Part shown: piece by piece, positions 36,179 through 45,555 of the stretch
Layout of the letters: every line of letters begins with the position of its first letter
Numbering within the stretch: the stretch's first letter is position 1
The notes under the pieces: model-generated
Databases searched by the model: none
Seen by the model: the letters and a program-made list of their open reading frames with translations, nothing else
What the model was told of the DNA's origin: nothing
Assembly: GCF_000515215.1 (NCBI RefSeq)
Contig: NZ_KI911557.1
Coordinates: forward strand, 4,955,741 to 5,019,740
DNA from: Methylomonas sp. 11b
Lineage (GTDB): Bacteria > Pseudomonadota > Gammaproteobacteria > Methylococcales > Methylomonadaceae
Direction of reading: 5' to 3'
Length of the DNA stretch: 64,000 nt
Translations under genes and position numbers: made by a program

Positions 36179-36803
36179 CTAAATTTCAGTCTGTTCTGAA
36201 ATCTCAAGCGCATCGTCAACCTCAATGCCGAGATACCTAACAGTGCTTTCCAGCTTAAGTATGGCCCAGCAATAACTGAACGGCCCTTAAATTTTTCGTC
36301 CGACGATAAATCAAGGTCGCCTTTGTGCGGCGCGTGGTATGAGTCCCATAAGCAGCCGGATCAAGACCAATGGATGTTACCCAATGTTCAACTATTCGCG
36401 CATATTGTCGTGTGGAAAGGTGAGGTGACCGATGAATTCGACTGTTAAAAAGATACTCATCAGATTTTAATTGCGCTTGTTTAATCCAGTTTGCTAAAGA
36501 CTCTCTAGTTTGTTCCGTTATCTCAAATTGAACCGGTCGATGCGTTTTCTGCTGCATGACCATTGCACGTGATAACACCCGGCAACCTTGAGCCACATCG
36601 CAGACTTTAAGCTTGACCAAATCACAGCCTCGGAGCTTGCTATCAATGGCAAGATTGAATAAGGCTAGTTCGCGTGTATTTTTGGCCATCTGCAAACGCA
36701 TGCGTATGGCCCAGATTTCCTTCAATTTTAGCGGCGATTTTTGTCCAATCAACTTGCCTTTGTTCCAGGGTGTGTGTTGATTGTTTTGATTTTCTGGGTT
36801 CAT
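36179..36803 (-). pseudogene. Tyrosine recombinase, frameshifted before the catalytic Tyr
   Basis: Read to 36255, the frame gives 182 aa of a small tyrosine recombinase. The active-site residues are visible: Arg in SKLRGCDLV, His and Arg in THTTRRT, and His in LLLGHT. It then stops. Dropping one T just after GHT restores the family ending KLESTVRYLGIEVDD, which holds the nucleophile Tyr, and runs to a TAG at 36179. One base has therefore been inserted, and the product lacks the Tyr. It is either a decayed integrase or, less likely, a sequence error. A toxin-antitoxin pair follows on the other strand. Confidence 0.85.
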
Positions 36804-36943
36804 GACAAACTCCTAACGGTTGTTTAGGGAGATTTATTGTCACGCCATGGTCTTGATCGGCTCCAGACACTGCGGAAAATGACATTGCTGCCGGTGTAAG
36901 ACAAAATGATCGTTTTATCGAAATAATGAGTGCTTGTTGCTGT

Positions 36944-36959
36944 GTATCTATTTTGATAC
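36944..36959 (+). promoter_or_regulatory. Palindrome before the toxin-antitoxin pair
   Basis: A 5-bp inverted repeat (GTATC-tatttt-GATAC) ends nine bases before the toxin start. It is well placed to be the operator through which the antitoxin represses its own operon, as in other HigBA-type systems. The match is short, so this is suggestive only. Confidence 0.45.
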
Positions 36960-36968
36960 GCTATAAAA

Positions 36969-37313
36969 ATGAATCCAATCCTTTCTGTTAGATTTTTTGC
37001 AACTGAAGCTGGTAGCGAGCCTGTCAGAGAATGGTTGAAAGGGTTGTCCGCCCAAGATAGAAAAACGGTTGGCGAAGATATTAAAACGGTGCAATTCGGT
37101 TGGCCTTTGGGTATGCCGTTAGTCGCTCATCTCGAAGGCGATATTTGGGAAGTCAGGATTAAGCTGGATAACCGGATCGCTCGCGTCCTGTTTGTAATGG
37201 ACAAGCATACGATGATATTGCTGCATGGCTTTATCAAGAAAAGCCAAAAAACACCGAAGCCAGAAATCGATTTGGCAAAACAAAGATTAAAAGCATTACG
37301 AGGTAAGCAATGA
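36969..37313 (+). CDS. HigB-like toxin (phage Gp49-like / RelE fold)
   Basis: A 114-aa protein of the Gp49-like/DUF891 group, RNA-cleaving ribosome-dependent toxins of the RelE fold. Visible features are VREWLKGLSAQDRKTVGEDI, the LGMPLVAHLEGDIWEVRIKL core and the C-terminal FIKKSQKTPKPEIDLAKQR. All match the usual length. Its stop overlaps the antitoxin start by 4 bases (ATGA). Toxin-first order is typical of higBA. Located between a broken recombinase and a broken chemoreceptor. Confidence 0.85.
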   Translation: MNPILSVRFFATEAGSEPVREWLKGLSAQDRKTVGEDIKTVQFGWPLGMPLVAHLEGDIWEVRIKLDNRIARVLFVMDKHTMILLHGFIKKSQKTPKPEIDLAKQRLKALRGKQ

Positions 37314-37612
37314 ATAGTCAACACGAAGAAAATCCTCATATTGGCAGTGACTTCGATGACTTCCTGAGCGAGGAAGCTATCCTTGAGGAAGTCACGGCGG
37401 TAGCGACCAAGCGGGTCATTGCTTGGCAAATATCAGAAGGCATGTCAGCGCTAAAACTCAGTAAAACTGCGATGGCAAAAAAAATGCACACCAGCAGAGC
37501 TTCGCTTAATCGATTGTTGGATGAAGAAGATACCAGTTTAACTTTGACCACCTTAGTGAGCGCGGCCACCGCGCTCGGTAAAAAGGTAAAAATAGAGTTG
37601 GAACCGGTGTGA
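37310..37612 (+). CDS. HigA-like antitoxin (XRE-family helix-turn-helix)
   Basis: A 100-aa protein whose C-terminal half (residues 45-98) is an XRE-type helix-turn-helix (LSKTAMAKKMHTSRASLNRLLDEED and LTTLVSAATALGKKV). The N-terminal acidic part probably wraps the toxin. It overlaps the toxin gene by 4 bases. It should neutralise the toxin and repress the operon through the palindrome upstream. Confidence 0.85.
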   Translation: MNSQHEENPHIGSDFDDFLSEEAILEEVTAVATKRVIAWQISEGMSALKLSKTAMAKKMHTSRASLNRLLDEEDTSLTLTTLVSAATALGKKVKIELEPV

Positions 37613-38078
37613 TTTTTGTGTGGAAATAGTCATAGATGTAGGCTAAAAACCGGCCAATTGTGACAGAGAGAAACTCTGAACGGTGAACGCAGTTGGATTC
37701 AAGCGCCGAATGCGGAAAACCACATATCATATGCCAAGCCCCATGGGTGACGGGCGAAATCCCTTCACCTCTGTCGATTACTACCTATTGATTGGTTTTT
37801 CTGCGTTTGTGAAGTCGGATAGAAACATTGCAGGCAGGTCATGGGGTGTAAACCTTGTCCAGTAAAATTTCAAGGCAAGAGTCAATAGAGCTTACACATT
37901 TTTGCGTTTAGCCATTCCGATTGAGCTGAGAATGCTGGAGCCGGCTAGGTATTTGGGTGGTTTGGACCGGTTTGATCCACTATGAAACGGAGCAAGTCTG
38001 CCCTTGCTTGGTCGCTGATTTTGGTGAGCGGGGCGCCACTATGTTCGCTAAAACATTCCTGGTGGACGGCTATCAGGC
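37613..38078. other. Intergenic stretch between antitoxin and chemoreceptor remnant
   Basis: About 465 bases with short frames in several phases and no family signature. The phrase 'aaaaaccggccaatt' (near 37645) resembles 'aaaaaacggccaatt' near 35970, hinting at a shared short repeat or a common source. I see no gene or RNA. Confidence 0.4.
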
Positions 38079-39586
38079 TCAGTTGAAAAATGCCACGGCC
38101 CGTTGCAATTGGTCAGCTTGCCTACTCATTTCGTCAGCCGTGCTAGCTAGTTGTTCTGATAGAGATGCGTTTTGCTGAGTGGTTCTGTCCAACTGTGTCA
38201 TTGCTTGATTAATTTGATTAATCCCTATGGCTTGCTCTGCGGAAGAGTCGCTAATTTTGGCTATCAAATCGGCCGTCTTTTGAATATTGGGAACGGCTTG
38301 CGTCAACAGATTTCTGGCTCGTTCGGCAATTTCTAAGCCGTTCTGTGTGAGTTCGCTAATATCAAGCGCAGCAGCATGGCTACTATCTGCCAATTTACGC
38401 ACTTCAGCAGCGACCACGGCGAAACCTTTTCCTTGCTCGCCTGAGCGAGCCGCCTCAATACTGGCATTGAGAGACAACAAGTTGGTTTTATAGGAAATCA
38501 CTTCAATCAAACTGATTTTGCTATTGATGTCTTTCATAGCCTTAGCTGTGCGCTTAACGGCCTCACTACTATTACCCGCATCCGTTGCGGCAGTATTGGC
38601 GACGAAGTTGGTGTTTTTGGCATTTTCTACGTTTTGTTTTACCGATGCGTTGAGCTGCTCAACAGATGATGATGTTTTTTCGATGCCCGATGCTTGTTCA
38701 ATGGCTGCTTGGCTCAGCGTTTGGGCGCTGGCACTGATTTGTTTGGCTATGTCGGCCACGGAATGAGCATTATGACGAACGTCATTGACCACTTCACACA
38801 ATTGCAGACGCATCACATTGAGTTCATGCAATAGACTGGATTGATCGCCATCCTTCAGCTTAATCTGAAAATTTAAATCGCCATGAGCAATCCTAGCAAC
38901 CGCTTCTACCGCGTAGGCTGGTTCCCCGCCGAGTTGCCGCGTCAGCATCCTAACGATCCAGTATGCCGAGAGAATGCCAACACCAAATGTAATTAGTAGC
39001 GCGATGATGCCGTACCGAGCGCCGAGATCAGCTTCCCTATCAGCTTTAAAACTTACTTGCTGAGCCAGTAAATTAACCTCACTCTCGACTTCATCCAGCA
39101 AATTGGTGGCCGCTCTGTCGATTCCCGTCACGGCTTTGTCGCCGATATAAGGATGGCACCTGCCTCCAAATATGCGGCCAGACCTTGCCGATAGCCCTGA
39201 GCCATTTTTTGATGTGCTGTGATAAATTCATCCAGCTTAGTTTTGGCTTTGCCAACGGGAAGGCTTGATGCCAATTGAACCGCATCTTGGCGGACAGCGG
39301 TTTCTTTTTCCTGAAAGCTTTGCCAATATTTATCCCGCTTTTGGCTGTCCTTGCCCCGCAACAGGACATTTTTCCATTCTTGAACTTGAACCTTAAATTG
39401 GCTCTGAATATGTAGTACTGCTATCGCCTTAACCTGCATGTCGTCGACATCCTGTCGATAACTTGTGAGAGCGGTATTTAGACTTAGGAAGCTGAATGCG
39501 CCGACGGCAACGATAGTAGTTGCACTAAAGAAATACGCCTTGAGCAATTTACTGCGTAAGCTGGATTCCCTGCGCTGTAACGCCAT
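38079..39586 (-). pseudogene. Methyl-accepting chemotaxis protein, frameshifted
   Basis: Two abutting frames (39586-39128 and 39131-38079) make one chemoreceptor of about 500 aa. The first gives the N-terminal helix and the four-helix-bundle-like sensor (LKAYFFSATTIVAVGAFSFL, QVQEWKNVLLRGKDSQKRDK). The second gives a membrane helix, HAMP ([15 protein letters not shown]) and the signalling tip ([20 protein letters not shown] and [19 protein letters not shown]). The frame break is near 39155, where YLEAG should run on to [14 protein letters not shown] single indel explains it. Everything else is intact, so the break is recent or a sequence error. It lies directly before hypE. Confidence 0.85.
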
Positions 39587-39840
39587 CGTGTAAATCTCCT
39601 TTTCAAGGAATCGTTCGTGCCGGATTCACCCGGGCCATGCAATGACGCAATGGTTACTCGTAAAAGACTAGCAGGATCATATGAGGCATTCAAGAAGCCA
39701 CTGCCTTTAAGACTGTGATCCAATTTGGTTCGATTGCTTGTAACCACCATTGGCTTCAACCAGGGTCCTTAGTCCGTGAAATGAGTTGTAGGCTGCCACG
39801 GTGTGGGAAATGGGCAGCTTAGCATCCTAAGTCGAAGTCA

Positions 39841-40866
39841 CTAACAAATCCGAGGCAGAGGATCGTCTTCCAATTCTTCCAGAATTCGCTCTCCGCCAAT
39901 ATCGGTTTCAAGAACAACTTGGCTTCTACCGCTAGCAATAGTGCCAACAATGTTTGCATCAGCATAGCCGAGCGCGTGAAGTTTACTTAGCGCCAATTCA
40001 GCGCTGGCCGTATCTATCACCGCGACGACTCTGCCTTCGGATGCCAGATACAGTGGGTCGTAACCCAGCATGTCGCAGACCGTCCGGACTGGATCGAGAA
40101 TAGGGATATGGGCTTCTTTTAAGCGCACCGTGGTGTCGGTCGCATGGGCAATTTCATAGGCAACTGTCGCCAATCCGCCGCGAGTAGGATCGCGCATGAA
40201 TCGCAGTCCGGGTATGTCCATTAATGTTTGGGTAATCGGCAGCACACTAGCAGAATCGGATTTCAGGTCGCCGGACAGTCCAAATTGTTCCCTTGCCAGC
40301 AACACGGCTGTGCCATGATCGCCCACCGAACCGCTCAACAAGATGGCGTCACCCGGACAAATCATGTCCATGCCTAGCTTGAGACTCGATGTACGTCGTC
40401 CTATGCCGGTGACGGCAAAATAGATGCCGCCACCCTGGCCGCGTTTCAATACCTTGGTGTCGCCGGCGACAACACTGACATGACTGTCTTTACAAGCTTG
40501 GGCCATGCTCTCCAGGACTCGATCCAATACTGCAATCTCCAGGCCTTCCTCAATCAGCGCACTTAAGGTCAGGTAGAGCGGAGTGGCTCCGGAAACGGCT
40601 AAATCGTTCACCGTGCCATGCACAGCCAGGCTACCGATATTGCCTCCTGGAAATTCCAAGGGATCGACAGTAAAGCCATCGGTGGTAACCATCAACTCAT
40701 CGTCATCCAGCCTTACCGGCAGGCGCGCTGCGTCAACATGGGTGTCTAAAAGCTCGTTGCCAAGATGATGAGCAAACAGGGACTCGATCAACTCACGCAT
40801 TAAACGGCCACCGTTGCCGTGGGCGAGAGCAATGTGCGTATCAGTCAGGCGGCGAGATAAATTCAT
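39841..40866 (-). CDS. hypE: Hydrogenase maturation protein HypE
   Basis: HypE turns the carbamoyl group delivered by HypF into the cyanide ligands of the [NiFe] site. It is 341 aa with the family features: IALAHGNGGRLMRELI near the N-terminus, VTTDGFTVDPLEFPGGNIG, AVHGTVNDLAVSGA, GDTKVLKRGQGGG, and the invariant C-terminal Cys in PLPRIC that carries the thiocarboxamide. It runs opposite to the other hydrogenase genes, separated by about 530 bases of AT-rich DNA. That gap probably holds both promoters. Confidence 0.96.
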   Translation of the reverse strand: MNLSRRLTDTHIALAHGNGGRLMRELIESLFAHHLGNELLDTHVDAARLPVRLDDDELMVTTDGFTVDPLEFPGGNIGSLAVHGTVNDLAVSGATPLYLTLSALIEEGLEIAVLDRVLESMAQACKDSHVSVVAGDTKVLKRGQGGGIYFAVTGIGRRTSSLKLGMDMICPGDAILLSGSVGDHGTAVLLAREQFGLSGDLKSDSASVLPITQTLMDIPGLRFMRDPTRGGLATVAYEIAHATDTTVRLKEAHIPILDPVRTVCDMLGYDPLYLASEGRVVAVIDTASAELALSKLHALGYADANIVGTIASGRSQVVLETDIGGERILEELEDDPLPRIC

Positions 40867-41398
40867 GTTGTTAATTAGATGGATTTAGTCATTCCCGAGT
40901 TGTCAATTCGGGGATTATTTATAACTCTGATTCTAGCGTAAGTTGCGAAACCAATAGAGACAAAAATTCTAACGACTGTCATGCTTGCAGAATTTTGGAA
41001 TGACTATTTTAGTAACTCTTTCCGTAGGATAAAAAAAATACACAACATATATTATTTACATTTTATTGATTTGGATCAATTTCAATACGAATATTTTTTC
41101 CGTGTTTAAATTCCTGGATTATCCTTGCTAATAAAAATTATATTAATTCAATGGCTTAGGCGTTTATGTCTAAAGGTTTTAGCGGAATTCATGATGTGAA
41201 AAAATATGAAGCGCCACTCGGTATTTAATAAAATTTAATTATATCCTCATCAAAAATTAATTTAAGGCGAGTATGTTTAGCCAAAGAAATTGTTGATGAA
41301 AAAATATTTATTCTTAGTATATTACTGGGTATTTATTTTTAAGGTTAAATTTATATTTGATTGCAATAATGAGTTTAACCACGGGAGCAAATAGGACA
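40867..41398. promoter_or_regulatory. Shared AT-rich gap between hypE and the hydrogenase operon
   Basis: About 530 bases, strikingly AT-rich, with no gene. It must hold the divergent promoters of hypE and the hup-hyp operon. I looked for sigma54 -24/-12 (TGGCAC-N5-TTGC) elements, which are common at hydrogenase operons, and saw no good one. An FNR-like site is not clear either; 'ttgatttggatcaat' near 41067 is a partial inverted repeat that resembles one. Confidence 0.4.
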
Positions 41399-41872
41399 AT
41401 GGTCACTAAAACACTGGTGCTCGGCATAGGTAATCCCATCATGCAGGACGATGGTGTGGGTGTTTATGTCGTGCAACGATTGAAAGCAGACCAGCCCGAA
41501 TTGCCCCTTGTTGATTTTCTGGATGGTGGCACGCTCAGTTTTTCTTTGATAGGTGAAATCGAGAGTGCGGATCATTTGATTGTCATTGATGCCGCCCAAC
41601 TGGATGGCGAGCCAGGGGCTATCAGGACCTTCCTCAATGAGGAGATGGATCAGTTCTTGGGACAACAAAAAAATTCGAGCGTGCATGATGTGACGCTTAT
41701 CGATCTACTCTCGATTGCTCTGTTATCCGATCGATTACCCGCCAAGCGGGCATTGATCGGTATTCAACCCGCATCGCTAGAGTTGGGTACCGAGCCAACA
41801 CCGGCTATCGAAATGGCTATCCCTAAAGCCTGCCGTATTACCGTGGAGCTACTTGAGAAATGGAACGCGTAA
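41399..41872 (+). CDS. hupD: [NiFe]-hydrogenase maturation protease
   Basis: An endopeptidase that trims the C-terminus of the large subunit once nickel is bound. 157 aa from ATG 41399 (GGGAG and AGGA lie upstream); the longer frame would begin at TTG. The motifs LGIGNPIMQDDGVGV (metal-binding Glu/Asp region) and FLDGGTLSFSL are those of the HyaD/HybD/HupD family. HDVTLIDLL is the second metal region. It overlaps the next gene by 13 bases. It should act on the large subunit after the His in CIGCAVH. Confidence 0.93.
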   Translation: MVTKTLVLGIGNPIMQDDGVGVYVVQRLKADQPELPLVDFLDGGTLSFSLIGEIESADHLIVIDAAQLDGEPGAIRTFLNEEMDQFLGQQKNSSVHDVTLIDLLSIALLSDRLPAKRALIGIQPASLELGTEPTPAIEMAIPKACRITVELLEKWNA

Positions 41873-42294
41873 ACACTTTCGCCAACATCCCGATCTTGGT
41901 TGTTGATAGCACGCCAGTCGACAACTTGGTACTTGCCAAAACCTTGCTCAATGAAATCCACAACATGCTGAGCAATTTGCTTGATACAGGAGAAACGGGC
42001 GTGCTGGATCTGCGGGCGCTACCAAGCCTGGGTGAAGAGGGTTATCAATTTCTCAAAAACCAATTGGGTACCGGCGAAGTCAGCGCCCGCATACAAAGCT
42101 TTGGACATTCTGAGATACAGGAAACAGCCTTTAGCGGGATCTGGTGGGTTAGTCATTTCAATCAGGACGACGACATTTATACGGAACAGATAGAAATCAG
42201 TTTCTTCCCGGAAATCCTGAAAAGTCATAAAGACGATGTTGTATTAAGCCGATCCACATTGGGCAATCTTTTAAAAACATTGGCAGAACAATAG
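41860..42294 (+). CDS. HupH C-terminal-domain hydrogenase expression protein
   Basis: A 144-aa protein matching the C-terminal domain of HupH/HyaF/HoxQ, which helps assemble the small subunit's Fe-S clusters under oxygen. Visible are LLDTGETGVLDLRALPSL, the GTGEVSARIQSFG section and QETAFSGIWWVSHF. Normal HupH/HyaF is about 280 aa; here only the C-terminal half is present. It overlaps the protease gene by 13 bases, so they are coupled. It precedes the structural genes. Confidence 0.8.
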   Translation: MERVNTFANIPILVVDSTPVDNLVLAKTLLNEIHNMLSNLLDTGETGVLDLRALPSLGEEGYQFLKNQLGTGEVSARIQSFGHSEIQETAFSGIWWVSHFNQDDDIYTEQIEISFFPEILKSHKDDVVLSRSTLGNLLKTLAEQ

Positions 42295-42413
42295 CAAAAA
42301 TCAATGTTTCAGAGGCATGGCAGGTTCAAGTGCAACTGAAATGATATACCGGCGAAAGGCTTGAATAAGTTGTAGGCCTTTCCAGCACATTAATCCCGGA
42401 TAGGAGGATTAAC

Positions 42414-43523
42414 ATGTCAGAAGCATCTAAAAAGGCTCTCAGGAGTCGAATAGAAAATCGGTTGGCTGAGTCATCGGAACTCACACCTGTTGATATGGGT
42501 TCAGTGTTGGAAACACTGGGAGATCGATTGGCAAACCATGGCGTCAGCCGACGAACGTTCATGAAGTATTGTATGGGCATGTCAGCAATGATGGCGATAC
42601 CGGCATCGATGATGCCGAAACTGGCCGAAGCCGCTCTGCTGGCTCCCGTGACGTCTGTGGTGTATTTGTCTTTTCAGGAATGCACCGGATGCCTTGAATC
42701 GCTGGTAAATGTTTTTCCAAACACCCAGTACAAAACCGATTCCATCGAAAACATCATTTTAACCGCACTTTCCCTGGATTATTCAGAAACGCTGATGGCT
42801 CCATCCGGTGCTCAGGCGGAAAAATCCAAAGCGGATGCCATTGCCAAGAAAAATTACATCCTGGTAGTCGATGGCTCGATTCCCGATGACAAAGCCGGCG
42901 CAGGTTTCTTCATCCAGTCAGGCAAAACCGGCCTACAGTTGCTCAAAGAAGCCGCCACAAATGCTGCCTTGGTGGTTTCGGTAGGCACTTGCGCCAGTTT
43001 TGGAGGATTACCTGCCGCCAAGGGTATCAACGGGCTTAGTCCCACTCGCGCAATATCTATCAAAGCGGCGCTAAAAAGCTTTGGTAGCACCTACTCAAAC
43101 AAAAAAGTGATCAATGTCTCTGGATGCCCACCGATTGCCGAGGTGATTGCAGGCACCCTGATGTATTGGGTTTTAAATAAAAAAGCGCCGGAACTGGATT
43201 CGAATTTCCGGCCGAAAATGTTTTACAGCGAAACAGTACACGGTGAATGTTATCGGGAAGAGTTTTTTGAAGATGGGTTGTTTGTCAACAGTTTCGACGA
43301 TGAAGGCGCGCGCAAAGGCTATTGCTTACTAAAAATGGGTTGTAAAGGCCCTGTCACGCACAATGCTTGCTCAAAGTTGAAGTGGAATCAACGCACGGGC
43401 TTTCCCATGGAAGCCGGTCATGGCTGTCTCGGATGTTCCGAACCCGGATTTTGGGATATGGCAGTTCCTGGCAAAGGGGTTGGCTTTTACAAAGCACTTG
43501 ATGAGTCAATGGTTGACGATTAG
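42414..43523 (+). CDS. hupS: [NiFe]-hydrogenase small subunit (HupS/HyaA type)
   Basis: A 369-aa small subunit with a twin-arginine signal (SRRTFMK, residues 45-51) after an unusually long 44-residue lead. The proximal cluster cysteines are in ECTGCLES (C90 and C93), GTCASFGGLPAAKG and GCPPIAEVIAG: four cysteines, with Gly at both places where oxygen-tolerant enzymes have extra Cys. Distal and medial ligands follow in VHGECYRE, GYCLLKMGC, THNACSKLKWN and GHGCLGCSEPGFW. It ends at ESMVDD with no C-terminal membrane helix, unlike most membrane-bound uptake enzymes. An AGGAGG site precedes it. Confidence 0.95.
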   Translation: MSEASKKALRSRIENRLAESSELTPVDMGSVLETLGDRLANHGVSRRTFMKYCMGMSAMMAIPASMMPKLAEAALLAPVTSVVYLSFQECTGCLESLVNVFPNTQYKTDSIENIILTALSLDYSETLMAPSGAQAEKSKADAIAKKNYILVVDGSIPDDKAGAGFFIQSGKTGLQLLKEAATNAALVVSVGTCASFGGLPAAKGINGLSPTRAISIKAALKSFGSTYSNKKVINVSGCPPIAEVIAGTLMYWVLNKKAPELDSNFRPKMFYSETVHGECYREEFFEDGLFVNSFDDEGARKGYCLLKMGCKGPVTHNACSKLKWNQRTGFPMEAGHGCLGCSEPGFWDMAVPGKGVGFYKALDESMVDD

Positions 43524-43573
43524 TCAGCTTTATCAATTCCGCATTATGACATCGCGGAAACCGGAGAATATTT

Positions 43574-45550
43574 ATGGCTACTAATATAGTAATCGACCCC
43601 GTTACCCGCATTGAGGGGCATCTGCGCATAGAGGCAGAGCTGGGTCTGGATGGAAAAACTGTCACCAAAGCCTTCAGCAGCAGCACCATGGCGCGCGCGA
43701 TTGAAGTCATCATGCAAGGCCGCGATCCGCGCGATGCCTGCCACATTTCACAACGTATCTGCGGTGTCTGTACCGTGGTACATGGGTTGACTTCGGTCAG
43801 AGCGGTGGAAGACGCCTTGGGCATTAAAGTGCCGGAGAATGCGGAATTGATCCGCAACCTGATGATCGGTGCGCAGTACATCCATGACCACGTCATGCAT
43901 TTTTATCATCTGCATGCGCTGGACTGGGTGGACGTCGTGTCTGCCTTGAGCGCCGACTCGGCGGCCACGGCCGCTTTAGCCAAATCGAATAATCCGACCT
44001 ACTATGCCAATCAAAGCGTGGCGACACTTACGACAAGCTTTAATGCGGTAAAGGCGAAATTAAAAAATCTGCTGGATAGAGGACAACTAGGATTGTTTGC
44101 CAATGGCTACTGGGGACATCCCGATTACAAACTGCCACCGGCCGGTAACCTATTGGCCGTTGCCCATTACCTAGATGCACTGGGCTGGGCGCGTGAAGTG
44201 GTGAAACTACATACCATCTTTGGCGGCAAAGATCCTCATCCCAACTTGGTGGTTGGCGGCGTACCTTGTGCGGTCAGTGCTAATTACAGCCAACAAGCGA
44301 GTGAAGATAGGGGCGGGACCTCGATCAACAAACTCAATATGGCGAAAGTCACCGCCCTAATCGCCAAGATGAAGGATTTTGTCGATAACGTGTATGTGCC
44401 AGACACTGTGCTGATTGCGGGCTTTTATAAGTCCAATGGCATACCTGGTACATCAAGTTATTATAAAGGTTGGGAGCAACGCGGTGGCACAGGCTGGAAA
44501 TATCTGTGTTATGGCGAATTCCCGGAAACCGGCATCCGAGATCCATTGAACTTCCTGATTCCGCAAGGCGTCATCGATGGCGACATGATCGTCCAACCGC
44601 TGGACATGGACAATACCGGCGAGATTCAGGAGTACGTGGCCCATTCCTGGTATAGCTATCTCAATGTAACCAATGGTAACAATGCCGGACTTCATCCTAG
44701 TAAAGGTCAAACCAACCCAAACTATACGAATCGAGGTGGCCCAAAACCCGGTGCCAATTACACCTTAAATCGAAATGTCGGTTATTCGTGGATCAAGTCA
44801 CCTCGTTGGTATGACAAACCAATGGAAGTGGGGCCATTGGCGCATGTCGTCATGATGTATGCTTTAGCTTCTGGAGCAGCACCTGCGAATCAGGACGCCA
44901 CCGTTCGTGCTGCGCACCTCAGGACAAAGGCATTGGTTGATTCGATTTGGGTCAATCAGCTAAAGCTTTCTTTAGATGATATTGATTCTACTTTGGGTAG
45001 GATCGCAGCGCGCACCATTGAGACTAGTGTGATAGCCGATGCCATGTCACGCTGGCATGAACGGCTTTTAGTCAACATTGATCCTGCAAAACCCAATTTT
45101 CGCAACAATTTGGCAACTTTTGTCTCGGATGCCGACACTATATCGCAAAGCTCCGCATTGAGCGGTGCGTTTAAATGGACAGATACATCCACCTGGAATA
45201 ATGGTGTTACCCTGACTGGTGTTGGTTTCACTGAAGCTCCTCGCGGCGCGTTAGGTCATTGGTTATCCATCGAAAACGGCAAAATCAAAAACTATCAGTG
45301 CATCGTTGCCAGTCAGTGGAACGCCGGGCCGAGAAGTCCGAACCCACAGTTCCCAAATGATCGCAGCAAAGATATCCCCGGGCCTTATGAGAAATCTTTG
45401 GAAGGTCATACCTTGGCTATACCCACTCAGCCCCTGGAGATATTGCGGACTATCCATAGCTTTGATCCTTGCATCGGTTGTGCAGTGCATGTGACCGACC
45501 CCAATGGCGAAGAGCTAATCAAAGTCAACGTTTCAACTACGCTGAGGTAA
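43574..45550 (+). CDS. hupL: [NiFe]-hydrogenase large subunit
   Basis: A 658-aa catalytic subunit. The L1 motif (RIEGHLRIE, QRICGVCTVVHG) near residues 13-70 and the L2 motif (DPCIGCAVH) near the C-terminus give the four cysteines that hold Ni and Fe. The 19 residues after the His are the tail for protease removal. The active-site Arg is in EAPRGALGHW. An extra stretch around residues 501-545 (NIDPAKPNFRNN to SGAFKWTDT) makes it longer than usual group 1 enzymes. It follows the small subunit by 50 bases. Periplasmic, exported with the Tat-borne small subunit. Confidence 0.96.
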   Translation: MATNIVIDPVTRIEGHLRIEAELGLDGKTVTKAFSSSTMARAIEVIMQGRDPRDACHISQRICGVCTVVHGLTSVRAVEDALGIKVPENAELIRNLMIGAQYIHDHVMHFYHLHALDWVDVVSALSADSAATAALAKSNNPTYYANQSVATLTTSFNAVKAKLKNLLDRGQLGLFANGYWGHPDYKLPPAGNLLAVAHYLDALGWAREVVKLHTIFGGKDPHPNLVVGGVPCAVSANYSQQASEDRGGTSINKLNMAKVTALIAKMKDFVDNVYVPDTVLIAGFYKSNGIPGTSSYYKGWEQRGGTGWKYLCYGEFPETGIRDPLNFLIPQGVIDGDMIVQPLDMDNTGEIQEYVAHSWYSYLNVTNGNNAGLHPSKGQTNPNYTNRGGPKPGANYTLNRNVGYSWIKSPRWYDKPMEVGPLAHVVMMYALASGAAPANQDATVRAAHLRTKALVDSIWVNQLKLSLDDIDSTLGRIAARTIETSVIADAMSRWHERLLVNIDPAKPNFRNNLATFVSDADTISQSSALSGAFKWTDTSTWNNGVTLTGVGFTEAPRGALGHWLSIENGKIKNYQCIVASQWNAGPRSPNPQFPNDRSKDIPGPYEKSLEGHTLAIPTQPLEILRTIHSFDPCIGCAVHVTDPNGEELIKVNVSTTLR

Positions 45551-45555
45551 TAGTT

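Noticed and set aside
37957..38178. 73-codon plus-strand frame at the chemoreceptor end
   Set aside because: Partly antisense to the well-supported signalling domain; no motif or ribosome site.
40867..41398. Sigma54 promoter or clear FNR site before the hydrogenase operon
   Set aside because: No good TGGCAC-N5-TTGC match; the FNR-like half-sites near 41067 match only in part.
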